Below are positions 19,401-27,187 of a stretch of DNA of 64,000 nucleotides, piece by piece. This DNA comes from Lewinellaceae bacterium. GTDB taxonomy: Bacteria > Bacteroidota > Bacteroidia > Chitinophagales > Saprospiraceae. Numbering within the stretch: position 1 is the stretch's first letter; each line of letters opens with the position of its first letter. Made by a program: the position numbers and the translations under genes. The notes under the pieces are model-generated. The model did not search any database. It was not told where the DNA came from and saw only the letters and a program-made list of their open reading frames with translations. The stretch spans positions 1-64,000 of the forward strand of contig JAHELJ010000023.1 in assembly GCA_024644235.1 (NCBI GenBank). Reading direction: 5' to 3'.

Positions 19401-20823
19401 ATTTGTGGTGTATGATGCGCATAGAGATGCCTGTCATGCGGCAGTTGAGTTGGGACCAGTCTTTTGTGGTTGTCACATTGGCGATATCAAGACTGAAATT
19501 GGAAATTGCACTTCGGATGCAGCAACCTATGCTGTAGCCTTGAATTTTGAATCCCGGGGTTTTGAAGCTTTTGAGTTATATGTCAATGATGAATTATTTG
19601 AGAAATACGAAGTTTCACAGCTTCCGATTGAAATACCCAATTTCCCGGCTAGTGGTCGGAAAGTTGATGTAATCAAGATCTGTGGGATTGGTACCGATTG
19701 TTGCATCACTAAAGAAATTGAAGCACCTGATTGTGCCGTAATTCCCTGTGAGATTGGAACAGTCCATGCTGAAGTGACCGATTGCGATGATGAAGGACAC
19801 TTTTATGTGTTCCTCAACTTTGAACACAAGGGCACAGGTGAGATGTTTAAGGTGGTCGGAAATGGTAAAGAGTACGGTCAATTCAAGTATACAGATCTGC
19901 CGGTGAAGATCGGACCTCTGGTGGGTAATGGCGATATCTTTTACGAGCTTGGGGTGACTGACCTACATCACGATGGATGTCATGCTGCCGTAGAAATAGG
20001 CAGGGTGATTTGTCCCGTCTTTTGCCAACCCCATGAGATCCTAGCCCAAGCTGGTGAATGTCTGAATAACCGTACATACCTCTTGCATATTGATAATATT
20101 GTAAGTCCGTTTTCCGCCTATGACATTTATGTCAATCATGAATACATGGGATTTTACACGCATGAGAACCTACCGATCCAGTTGGAAGTAGAGGCTTCCG
20201 GATCGGGCTTTGATTTGGTCACTGTGTGTGTAAGCGATAATGAGACTTGTTGTACGACTATTGAAGTAGCGAGTCCCGATTGCACCATCCACGATTGCAA
20301 GCTCACAGATATGGTGCTGGAAACCGATGTTTGTGAAAACGACTCAGTGGCGGTAAAGATGGATTTCCATTATGAACATCAGAGTGATCAGGGATTTTCC
20401 GTGATATCCAATGGCGAGCACATCGGAGACTTCAGATATGAAGACCTTCCGGTCAGCCTCGGCAAATTTGCCGCAGATGGACAGACGGATTACGTAATTC
20501 AAGTTACAGATTTGGTCAACGACCGGTGTGTGCTCAGAGGTGAACTGGCTCCAATTGTATGCCCGACCAGCATACCAGAGAACGAAAAGATCTTAATTGT
20601 TCAGAGTTCCAACCAAAGGATAGCACTTAGAATCCCGGATTTAATCAAGGAGAGAACCAGATTAGAGGTATTTAGTGCCCATGGGTATCCGGTATATGAC
20701 CTGGATTTTTCAAGCCAGTCCGACCATGTATTGTTACAATTGCCCTACTTGCACGAAGGAATCTACTTTGTGAAAATGAAATCAAAACTTGGAGGGCACT
20801 CTACTCGATTTATGATAAGATAA
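16402..20823 (+). CDS. Giant cysteine-rich A/B-module repeat protein with T9SS sorting domain
   Basis: 1473 residues. A signal peptide (1-22, cut after DAQ) is followed by 15 modules of about 91 residues (25-1390) in strict alternation A-B-A-B, eight A and seven B. The last 83 residues look like a Por sorting domain (LEVFSAHGYPVYDLDF, then GIYFVKMKS and RFMIR). A modules carry four cysteines and the core VxGNGxxYGxFxYxxLPVxIGPLxGDG. B modules carry six and the core SFDVYVNGxF, SELPLxLExFPASG, VCANDNPDCC. By counting motifs there are about 74 cysteines, all inside the modules. It is probably a disulfide-stapled stalk or adhesin on the cell surface; no catalytic domain is visible. It stands alone, ending at a terminator. 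No known domain name recognised for the modules. Confidence 0.85.
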   Translation: MKLILTFGLLAIFLGSPSYIDAQNCAIDAVVADLSPCDNGHFVAIINFAHENTSNEGFSVTGNGNDYGNFSYDQLPVEIGPLAGDGITDYEFVVTDLGDPQCSDFVIVGVVDCPPPCAVEGLVVDPGECTAPSTYAAVVNFEAVGFTHFDLFVNGEFHSFHAVSELPLELNNVPNGGSGVDLIKICANDNPECCKVVEVLAPDCAGICEISNLVATPLPCDGDQFSVKLNFEFANNPSEFFTVQGNGVNYGEFPYSQLPITLGPFPGDGQTPLEFLVKDAANPECQAFTELDAISCGCVITELVVDPGTCTSDSTYSAFVNFNAHGFQAFDLYVDGDFFHSYQVAQLPLELEHIPYNGTNFGVIKVCANDNPECCKSKEYPVPNCQPGCELGVLQLTRSECDGQAFNVKLNFEYSGNISETFEVFGNGVHYGTYAYSALPITIGPLDGNGQTIYEFVVKDSEHPDCQTAAELGSIFCGCEIGELFVETGQCLGEGSYQVALDFESAGFSSFNVFSNGQLVGSWHVSDLPIVIEQFPASGHPTDALKVCARNVDACCRSTEVVAPDCAVLACEIFELHAAPLPCDGGEFFVEINFETSGNHSETFKVAGNGKIYGTYKYSELPIIVGPLKGDGTVPYEFIVSDTELDGCSAETVIDPISCGCEVGQIEYNSGDCTSDSTYRVTINFEAFGFESFDVYVNDHFLKHALVSELPLTLEQFPASGHAFDVLKVCANDQPDCCRTVEIAAPDCVIAHCEIYDLTAHRTDCDSAHFYVEIDFEYSEPNSGHFQVTGNGVHYGTFAYENLPVKVGPLPGDGKAYEFAVFDQQFEDCGAFTVIDGVFCGCEIGELRVETGECTSDSTYIVHLNFESHGVHSFDVFANGKFLKHASINELPLKLEAFHASGNPFDLIEVCANDNDICCAAAEIAAPDCILVPCEILALEAAATDCDSAGHYYVKLNFDPAGSHSEYFVVEGNGHVFEYKYAELPVEIGPFKGNGDLQNKFVVYDAHRDACHAAVELGPVFCGCHIGDIKTEIGNCTSDAATYAVALNFESRGFEAFELYVNDELFEKYEVSQLPIEIPNFPASGRKVDVIKICGIGTDCCITKEIEAPDCAVIPCEIGTVHAEVTDCDDEGHFYVFLNFEHKGTGEMFKVVGNGKEYGQFKYTDLPVKIGPLVGNGDIFYELGVTDLHHDGCHAAVEIGRVICPVFCQPHEILAQAGECLNNRTYLLHIDNIVSPFSAYDIYVNHEYMGFYTHENLPIQLEVEASGSGFDLVTVCVSDNETCCTTIEVASPDCTIHDCKLTDMVLETDVCENDSVAVKMDFHYEHQSDQGFSVISNGEHIGDFRYEDLPVSLGKFAADGQTDYVIQVTDLVNDRCVLRGELAPIVCPTSIPENEKILIVQSSNQRIALRIPDLIKERTRLEVFSAHGYPVYDLDFSSQSDHVLLQLPYLHEGIYFVKMKSKLGGHSTRFMIR
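16474..20571 (+). repeat. Tandem repeat array: 15 coding modules of about 273 bp (A/B alternation)
   Basis: In-frame repeats within the giant surface gene. A modules begin at Cys25, Cys208 and Cys389 and B modules at Cys117 and Cys298, so the period of an A+B pair is about 182 residues (546 bp). Modules are diverged in DNA but keep cysteine and glycine positions. Internal B4 and B5 are closest to a consensus; A8 and B7 are most diverged, as expected for an old array that grew from the middle. Confidence 0.85.
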
Positions 20824-20853
20824 GCCTCGTAGTAATCATATTCTTTGTAATGA

Positions 20854-20885
20854 AAGGTTCTGCTTCCAGAAGCGGGACCTTTTTT
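20854..20885 (+). terminator. Intrinsic terminator of the giant repeat gene
   Basis: A 12-bp stem (20854-20865 with 20870-20881, three T-G wobbles) around a CCAG loop, running into a T tract. It lies 31 bp after the stop codon and before the ABC transporter genes. Confidence 0.75.
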
Positions 20886-20941
20886 ATTGCCTTGAAAAAA
20901 AATCGTATCTAAGCGTTTCAAAAATTTCAACTGCTGATCAG

Positions 20942-21577
20942 ATGCTGCTTGCTAGTGGATTAAAATTTGCTTACGATGGTGGAGAGCAGATGTCCTTTCC
21001 CGATATACGCTGCGATAAAGGTGAGCACTGGCTCTTACTTGGCAGTTCAGGAAGCGGCAAGACCACATTACTACATCTGTTGGCCGGTCTGCGTACTCCT
21101 GCAGCGGGCGAAGTGCGGATTGGAGAGACTGAGTTAGGCTCAATGCCGGCCTCGCAACTGGATGTGTTTCGAGGAAGAAATATTGGAATTGTTTTTCAAC
21201 AGCCTCACTTTGTGAGGTCTTTGAATGTTTCGGAAAATCTTTTACTCACCCAATACCTTTCGGGAGTAAAGCCAAATCAGGAACGAATCAGTCAGATGTT
21301 ATACCGTCTGGGTATTCAACACAAGGAGCAGGCACAAACTTCGGAGCTCAGTCAGGGAGAACAGCAGCGACTGGCTCTTGCCAGGGCCCTGATAAATGAC
21401 CCCGCGGTCATCCTCGCCGATGAACCAACCTCTGCGCTGGATGATGGCAACACCGATGCCGTAATCAATCTCCTGGAGGAGCAGGCGGAAAGGTCTGATG
21501 CTACCCTGTTGGTGGTTACACATGATACAAGACTCAAGAGTCGATTCGAAAAGCACATAATCCTGGAGGCTCTATGA
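20942..21577 (+). CDS. ABC transporter ATP-binding protein (LolD/MacB type)
   Basis: A 211-residue nucleotide-binding subunit of the type VII (MacB/LolCDE/FtsEX) ABC class, which powers periplasmic or outer-membrane-directed mechanotransmission rather than classical import. Walker A GSSGSGKT is at 34-41, the Q-loop at FQQPHF, the signature LSQGE at 136-140, Walker B ILADEP at 157-162, and the H-loop at VVTHD. It overlaps the permease gene by 4 bp (ATGA), so they form a coupled pair. Confidence 0.93.
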   Translation: MLLASGLKFAYDGGEQMSFPDIRCDKGEHWLLLGSSGSGKTTLLHLLAGLRTPAAGEVRIGETELGSMPASQLDVFRGRNIGIVFQQPHFVRSLNVSENLLLTQYLSGVKPNQERISQMLYRLGIQHKEQAQTSELSQGEQQRLALARALINDPAVILADEPTSALDDGNTDAVINLLEEQAERSDATLLVVTHDTRLKSRFEKHIILEAL

Positions 21578-22869
21578 ATCTGTTTAAACTGAGTTGGAAA
21601 AATATTCTCTACAAGCCCTGGTCAACACTACTGAGTATTGTTCTCTTTGCTTTGGGTGTAGGTTTGATATCCCTACTCTTTTTATTGGAAAAACAGCTAC
21701 AGGATAATTTCGAAAAAAATCTCGCTGGAGTTGATCTGGTCATTGGCGCTAAGGGAAGTCCCCTGCAGTTGATCTTGAGCAGTATGTATCACATAGATGC
21801 TCCTACCGGAAATATTAGCCTTAAGGAAGCCCGACCCTTCCTCAATCCCCAACATCCACTCATCGAAAAGGCACTCCCGCTCTCTATGGGAGACAACTAC
21901 CGTGGATACCGGATTGTAGGGACATTGCCAGAGATTCTTTCCTGGTACGAAGCAAAGGTAGGCACTGGAAAGGTATGGTCCCGAAACTTTGAAGTCACGC
22001 TGGGATATGGAGTGGCAAAGGATCTCGATCTGGCCATCGGTGATAAGTTCAAAAGCTCCCATGGCCTCATAGAAGACGACCAGTTGGAGCATGATGATGT
22101 GCATCATGATTTCGAAGTAGTGGGGATTCTAAATCCCACCGGATCGGTCCTGGATCAATTGATACTTACCAGTACACAGACATTTTGGATGGTGCATGAT
22201 CATGGCGACGAAGGTACATCCGAGGAGGAAGCTCACGATGATCATGAACATCATGACCACGATCACGATCATACACATGATGATCCCATGATACCTCGTC
22301 CTCTCCTCGAAGAAGATGAAAATCAGGAGATCACTTCACTGCTTTTAAGATTTAGTGGTCGGAATTTTCAGGCCTTAAATATGCAGCGCAACATCAATGA
22401 AAACACCGATCTTCAGGCGGCCACTCCTGCCATTGAGATCAATCGCCTCTTCAATCTGATGGATACCGGAGAGCAAGCTCTGCGGATCCTGGCATTTGTG
22501 ATCATCTTGGTGTCCGGCCTTAGTGTCTTCATTTCCCTGCTGGGTTCTCTCCGGGAGCGACGCTATGAATTGGCCTTGATGCGGGTGATGGGAGGGAGTC
22601 CGAAAACCCTTTTTGTTTTAATTATCCTCGAAGGCCTGCTTTTGGCTGCTATCGGGTTTGTGGTTGGGATTACGTTGAGTCATGTTGGCATGCAAGTGCT
22701 CGGTAGTTCTCTTGAATCCAGTTACCGGTACGACTTTACCGGTCTGATGTTTTTACCCAAAGAGTGGTTCTTGCTGGCGGGTGCTTTGGCAATCGGATTG
22801 GTTGCTGCACTGATACCTGCCTGGCAAGCTTCCAGAACAGATATTTCCGATACGTTGACGGAGGGCTGA
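21574..22869 (+). CDS. FtsX/LolE-like ABC transporter permease with histidine-rich periplasmic loop
   Basis: 431 residues with the type VII permease layout: TM1 at about 18-38, a large periplasmic domain (40-290), then three TM segments near 297-320, 345-370 and 395-415, closing with LIPAWQASRTDISDTL. This matches MacB/LolC/YbbP-type subunits. Between residues 208 and 235 is a segment with ten histidines among aspartates and glutamates (DHEHHDHDHDHTHDD), typical of Zn/Cu/Ni-binding loops and absent from ordinary LolC/E. It is coupled to the ATPase gene and ends 2 bp from the converging subtilase gene. The substrate could be a lipoprotein, a lipid or a metal-linked cargo; undecided. Confidence 0.85.
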   Translation: MNLFKLSWKNILYKPWSTLLSIVLFALGVGLISLLFLLEKQLQDNFEKNLAGVDLVIGAKGSPLQLILSSMYHIDAPTGNISLKEARPFLNPQHPLIEKALPLSMGDNYRGYRIVGTLPEILSWYEAKVGTGKVWSRNFEVTLGYGVAKDLDLAIGDKFKSSHGLIEDDQLEHDDVHHDFEVVGILNPTGSVLDQLILTSTQTFWMVHDHGDEGTSEEEAHDDHEHHDHDHDHTHDDPMIPRPLLEEDENQEITSLLLRFSGRNFQALNMQRNINENTDLQAATPAIEINRLFNLMDTGEQALRILAFVIILVSGLSVFISLLGSLRERRYELALMRVMGGSPKTLFVLIILEGLLLAAIGFVVGITLSHVGMQVLGSSLESSYRYDFTGLMFLPKEWFLLAGALAIGLVAALIPAWQASRTDISDTLTEG

Positions 22870-22871
22870 TC

Positions 22872-24476
22872 CTAGTTTTTGATCAGGATTTTAGATAATA
22901 CACCATTGGAGGTGAGCAGTTCGACTACGTAGGCTCCAGGCTTCCAATCTTCTGCTTTGATGGTGAGCTGATGATCTCCTTTCAAATTATTTGCAGACCA
23001 CATTACTCTCCCCAATATGTCTTTGACAACAATGCGCTGTAAGAACCCGGGTCCCTTGAATTCCAAGACACTTTGTGCGTTGGTAGGATTTGGATAAATT
23101 CTCAGGTCACCAGGATCGGGATCTGCTACAGAGGTGACGATATCATAAGTCTTGTCAAGGTTGAGTCTTCCGCCGGTGACGGTACGATCAAGAGTTGGCA
23201 AAGGTGTCACCCCTTCCATTATAAATCGTTTTACCAAACCTGCAGCTTCCGTCGGACTGACCCGGGCGATATCACATAATGGAACTTCCGAAAGGGCATA
23301 TAATAAGCCTATGGCTCCCGATACATGGGGTGCGGCATAAGAGGTGCCACCATAGGTGCGGTAGCTTTCATTGTCGTCAGCTCCGTAGATTTGCTCCCCG
23401 GGTGCACCCAGGTCTACATTCACCCGCCCGAAGCCGGCAACGGCCAATTCATCGTCTTGATTCGTATTCGTCACCACGATGAGATGATCGCTGGAGCAGT
23501 CGCTTGGAATATCGCCAAAGACATCGGTATTTACCTGATCATTTTCAGTGGCACCCACGCCCAGGATCCCTACTTCTCCCAGCGCATTGAACATGTCGCA
23601 AAGCATTGGAAAGTCCTCCTCAAAAAAGCCTTCAATTCCCCATGAATTATTGATTGCGACGATAAATGCGCCCTCCTCACCATTACTATCATTATATTTC
23701 TTCCGCAGAGAAATCACATAATTAAAGGCCTCCATGACGGTGGCTTCGGTTTTTTCCTCAGAACTGATCATCAACAACTTGACCTGCCAATTGAGTCCGG
23801 CAATACCGAGGGAATTATTCGTGGAGGCGCCGATTACGCTAGCGACACTGGTGCCATGATAGTCCACCGCAATTTCATGCCGGTCATTTCCTGTGTCCAG
23901 GTTGAGACCCAAGACGTCATCGGTATAACCGTTAGCGTCGTCATCAAATGAGTTGTTGGCGATTTCACCAGGATTACGCCACAGATGGGCAGCAACATCG
24001 GGATGAGATGGATCCAGGCCCGAGTCAAATACAGCAATGACAATGGTATCACCACAGGGTGTCACTCCCCCGGTGGTATGCTCCCATAAATCTGGAGCCG
24101 AGATCCGCTCCAGATTCCACTGTTGATTAAAGAGCGGATCATCAGGGGTAGCGGAGGATCTTGATTTGAGCTTGCGATTATACTGCACCGCCTCGACACC
24201 CTCAATATTTTCTAACTGCTTCCTGACGGCTTCAAGGTTATCCTGTGGATCAAATTGCAGCAATTGAATCGTCCTATCCGGGCTTAAGGATTTCTGTGAT
24301 CTAATGTCAATCAGTGCAGATCGGTTGTTTTTTTTGATTTGATCCATCGCAAAACCTGCCTTGAGCCTAAGGATGAGTTGTCCCTCAACGACTTGACCAG
24401 CAAGCGGGAGAGCAGTTAAACCCAAGATGATAGTCGCCACGATCAGAGCCCGATGCAAAGGTTTACATTTTATCAT
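22872..24476 (-). CDS. Secreted S8 family serine peptidase (subtilase) with T9SS sorting domain
   Basis: 534 residues from the ATG at 24476, which places a clean signal peptide (CKPLHRALIVATIILGLTALPLAG) at the N-terminus; an upstream in-frame ATG at 24500 would add eight residues. An inhibitor-like propeptide (30-105) precedes the catalytic domain with Asp151 (VFDSGLDPSHPD), His207 (YHGTS) and Ser379 (GGTSYAAPHVSG). The oxyanion Asn is in NNSWG (276-280). A Por sorting domain with YPNPTNAQS ends the protein. It degrades proteins outside the cell. The gene follows the propeller-like gene by 49 bp. Confidence 0.93.
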   Translation of the reverse strand: MIKCKPLHRALIVATIILGLTALPLAGQVVEGQLILRLKAGFAMDQIKKNNRSALIDIRSQKSLSPDRTIQLLQFDPQDNLEAVRKQLENIEGVEAVQYNRKLKSRSSATPDDPLFNQQWNLERISAPDLWEHTTGGVTPCGDTIVIAVFDSGLDPSHPDVAAHLWRNPGEIANNSFDDDANGYTDDVLGLNLDTGNDRHEIAVDYHGTSVASVIGASTNNSLGIAGLNWQVKLLMISSEEKTEATVMEAFNYVISLRKKYNDSNGEEGAFIVAINNSWGIEGFFEEDFPMLCDMFNALGEVGILGVGATENDQVNTDVFGDIPSDCSSDHLIVVTNTNQDDELAVAGFGRVNVDLGAPGEQIYGADDNESYRTYGGTSYAAPHVSGAIGLLYALSEVPLCDIARVSPTEAAGLVKRFIMEGVTPLPTLDRTVTGGRLNLDKTYDIVTSVADPDPGDLRIYPNPTNAQSVLEFKGPGFLQRIVVKDILGRVMWSANNLKGDHQLTIKAEDWKPGAYVVELLTSNGVLSKILIKN

Positions 24477-24525
24477 ATTTGGATGATTCGGAGATAGCAT
24501 GAATCAAGAGTTAGATCCCGGCAAT

Positions 24526-25401
24526 CTATTGCCTGTCATTCACAACGGCTAAGAGGTTGACTCCATTGTAGGCCAGCCTTGAAATCGCCTGGAGGCCGGC
24601 AGGTTCCAAATCTGCCACTTCGACCCATTGGCTTCCCTCTGACGGCCCAAGGGCATAGATCTTACTTTCCTTAGCCATCAGAATGGTTCCGTCGCGCATG
24701 ACCTCAAAATCTTCAGAACCAGGTAAGGTTTTTTTGACTACATCTATGGAATGGGTCTCCGGATGCACTTTCTTAATAAACCAATATTCTTCTGAAATTT
24801 TATGTACAAATGCCAGGCTTCCATCAGGTAATTTTTTTAGACATCTGCCCACTTTGGAGCTGATGAATTTCTTCGTTCCATCAGCAATATTGCAAATGAA
24901 GAGTTGACTGGGATCACCCACTTCAAATACGGCCACTTGCCTGCGATCGATCCAACAGTAGTAGCCTACCTTGGTGATGTCTTTAAGGATCGCCTTGCCT
25001 CCATGAGATCGATCCAATGGATATGACCAAAGTATTTGCTTTTCCTGGTCATCACCGTCCACCAATACACAACTGACATGGTCGCGGTCAGGACCTGACA
25101 TTGGCGAATATTCGCGGTCTGGTGTTTTCGTGACTCTGATCAATTGATCATTCCTAATGTTTAATTGGTAGATGTCAGTTTCGATGGAGGAGGGAACTCG
25201 ACCGGCAGAAACCACCATGGTGAAAAGATCCAGGAAGTGGGGTTGATTGGTATAGCCACCCGGATTAAAGCCCGACAGCAATCTCGGGTTACTCACATCA
25301 AGGCGATCACTGAATTTATGGATATCAAAAAGGAACAGATCAGATTGTTGAGCAAAGAGCCCAACAGGTATAAGAAAGAGGGTGATAAAAAGCTTCAACA
25401 T
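24526..25401 (-). CDS. Exported TolB-like beta-propeller protein, function unknown
   Basis: 291 residues from ATG 25401; the longer frame uses a TTG and hides the signal peptide MLKLFITLFLIPVGLFAQ. The mature part shows repeated short beta patterns of TolB/WD40-like propellers (DIYQLNIRNDQLIRVTKT, ILWSYPLD, QLFICNIADGTKKFISS, KIYALGPSEG). There are no catalytic motifs. It may read out or bind proteins or sugars in the periplasm. It sits upstream of the secreted subtilase on the same strand, so a joint role is possible but unproven. Confidence 0.65.
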   Translation of the reverse strand: MLKLFITLFLIPVGLFAQQSDLFLFDIHKFSDRLDVSNPRLLSGFNPGGYTNQPHFLDLFTMVVSAGRVPSSIETDIYQLNIRNDQLIRVTKTPDREYSPMSGPDRDHVSCVLVDGDDQEKQILWSYPLDRSHGGKAILKDITKVGYYCWIDRRQVAVFEVGDPSQLFICNIADGTKKFISSKVGRCLKKLPDGSLAFVHKISEEYWFIKKVHPETHSIDVVKKTLPGSEDFEVMRDGTILMAKESKIYALGPSEGSQWVEVADLEPAGLQAISRLAYNGVNLLAVVNDRQ

Positions 25402-25441
25402 TCGATGATAAGGTACAAAGATCAAGTGAATAAATGTTCAC

Positions 25442-26992
25442 TTATGGCTTTCTGGCACCGGTGAAGAGCCGGTTCCAGCGAATACCGTTTGCCATACTAC
25501 CGTCTTTGGTCGAAAACCAGATGAATAGGGGTTTGCCCACCACATGATCTTCGGGTACAAAGCCCCATACTCGGGAATCTTCCGAGTTGTGCCGGTTATC
25601 ACCCATCATCCAGTAATAGTCCATTTTAAAGGTATACTGGCTGGCCTCTGCTCCGTTTATGAAGACCTTACCCTCCCTCACTTGCAGATCATTCTTTTCA
25701 TATTTAGAAATGATACGTTTGTATGGTGCGAGTGTTGAGGTAGAGATTGGTACGGTGACACCTTTTTTCGGGATATAGATCGGTCCATAATTATCAACCG
25801 TCCAGTCCGCATTTATTGTTTGATCATAGGGAAATAGGGGACGGGGTTGCTGAGGCAAGGGATTGACTGTAACATTACCCATGCCTTTTATCTTCTCCAC
25901 CTGTTGTTCGTCGAGCATGAAAATCGGATCCCTGGCATCACTGAGATTGACACCCCACTCCTGGAGCTTTCGAAGGTTCAATGGTCCACCCTGCGACCGC
26001 ACTATGTATGCAAATTGGATATGGGTAGGATTCTGTGCTGGCTCTCCATTGAGGTGGACTTGTCTATCGATAATTTGCAGGCTGTCTCCCGGTAGTCCGA
26101 TGCAGCGCTTGATGTAATGATCCATTTTGTCCATTGGTCGGACGACAATTTCGTCCTTCATGCTGACGGTGCTGGGAACATTACCACGTCTTACATCATA
26201 GACACTGTATGTGCGACCAGGGGTAATAATAACGCTGTCGCCCTCAGGGTAGTTGAAGACGACGGGATCATTGTGATCAATTGATTCGATAGGAGTCAAT
26301 CTGGAGTAATCGAGACTAGGCTTCCGGAAGTATGATTCCGCATCAAAAAAAGGTATCCTATTGTGTAGTAGCGGGATCATCGCGATGGTCATCGGCATAC
26401 GAACGCCATAGTGAGCTTTGCTGACGCAGAGAAAATCTCCAACGAGTAATGAGCCCTCCATTGAGGAGGTGGGAATCTTGTACATCTCGATCAGGAACAT
26501 TCGGATGAAGGCAGCTGCAAAGACCGCAAATATGATAGACTCAGTCCATTCCCGAAGACCGCTCTTATGGAATGGATTGTTTCTGACCAGTTTCTTTAGT
26601 TGATTTTTATTTCCCGCTTTTTGAGCCTTTACGATCTTAGCCTTGTAGTCCCTTTCTGCTGCCATAATTGGCCCTTCATAGGTTGACTCATCTCGAAATC
26701 CGATCAGGAAAAAAGCTACCGGAGCTAATACCACGGCTACTACAGATTGCCAAAATGTATGCTGTCCGAATGATCTCACCAAGTCAATACAGAGAGCCGC
26801 AAAAATGAAAATGTTGACGATGGGAAAAAGTAACCAGGCAGCGTGCCATTTCTTACGACCCACTAATTCTGCCCAGACCACAAAATTCAAACCCGGCACT
26901 AGTGCTTTCCATCCCGGCTGCCCTGCTTTTTCAAACACTTTATAAAGGCTGACACTAACCAGAATGTAGAGGATCAGTAGAAAGATAATCAT
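25442..26992 (-). CDS. lepB: Signal peptidase I with N-terminal membrane domain
   Basis: Removes signal peptides from exported proteins at the outer face of the inner membrane. The first 100 residues carry several membrane segments of the DUF5684 type (LYKVFEKAGQPGWKALVPGLNFVVW), an extension common in Bacteroidota. The S26 protease core has catalytic Ser177 (IPTSSMEGSL), Lys295 (HYIKRCIGLPGD) and the MGDNRHNSEDSRVWGFVP box near the end. At 516 aa it is long, with a large inserted beta domain between the Lys and GDN boxes. Promoter element TATATTTG lies 37 nt upstream. Confidence 0.95.
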   Translation of the reverse strand: MIIFLLILYILVSVSLYKVFEKAGQPGWKALVPGLNFVVWAELVGRKKWHAAWLLFPIVNIFIFAALCIDLVRSFGQHTFWQSVVAVVLAPVAFFLIGFRDESTYEGPIMAAERDYKAKIVKAQKAGNKNQLKKLVRNNPFHKSGLREWTESIIFAVFAAAFIRMFLIEMYKIPTSSMEGSLLVGDFLCVSKAHYGVRMPMTIAMIPLLHNRIPFFDAESYFRKPSLDYSRLTPIESIDHNDPVVFNYPEGDSVIITPGRTYSVYDVRRGNVPSTVSMKDEIVVRPMDKMDHYIKRCIGLPGDSLQIIDRQVHLNGEPAQNPTHIQFAYIVRSQGGPLNLRKLQEWGVNLSDARDPIFMLDEQQVEKIKGMGNVTVNPLPQQPRPLFPYDQTINADWTVDNYGPIYIPKKGVTVPISTSTLAPYKRIISKYEKNDLQVREGKVFINGAEASQYTFKMDYYWMMGDNRHNSEDSRVWGFVPEDHVVGKPLFIWFSTKDGSMANGIRWNRLFTGARKP

Positions 26993-27029
26993 ACGATTGT
27001 TGAGATTTCTCTATTCATCAAAGCGGAGG

Positions 27030-27037
27030 CAAATATA
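27030..27037 (-). promoter_or_regulatory. -7 element TATATTTG for signal peptidase I
   Basis: A perfect TAnnTTTG match on the minus strand with a leader of about 32 nt. It stands downstream of the terminator at 27131, so lepB is its own transcription unit. Confidence 0.6.
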
Positions 27038-27126
27038 ATCCAAAATGGCAGAGAGACTGGGTTACAGTTTCGTTAAATCAGGGTCTTTGCCGGGCTCCAA
27101 TCGACGAATGGGGGATTGTCGTCTAT

Positions 27127-27163
27127 AAAAAAAACTGCACCGCTGAACGGTGCAGTTTTTTTA
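27127..27163 (-). terminator. Strong intrinsic terminator after the coiled-coil gene
   Basis: A perfect 12-bp stem (27131-27142 with 27148-27159) around the 5-nt loop CTGAA, flanked by A and T runs on both sides. It would therefore work in either direction. It lies 25 bp after the stop of the 27188-28168 gene. Confidence 0.9.
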
Positions 27164-27187
27164 GTTTATGTTATGATGTCTTGCTAT

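Noticed and set aside
16474-20571. Giant repeat region as a mobile or assembly artefact
   Set aside because: Modules are diverged from each other and the frame is intact, so this is a genuine ancient coding array.
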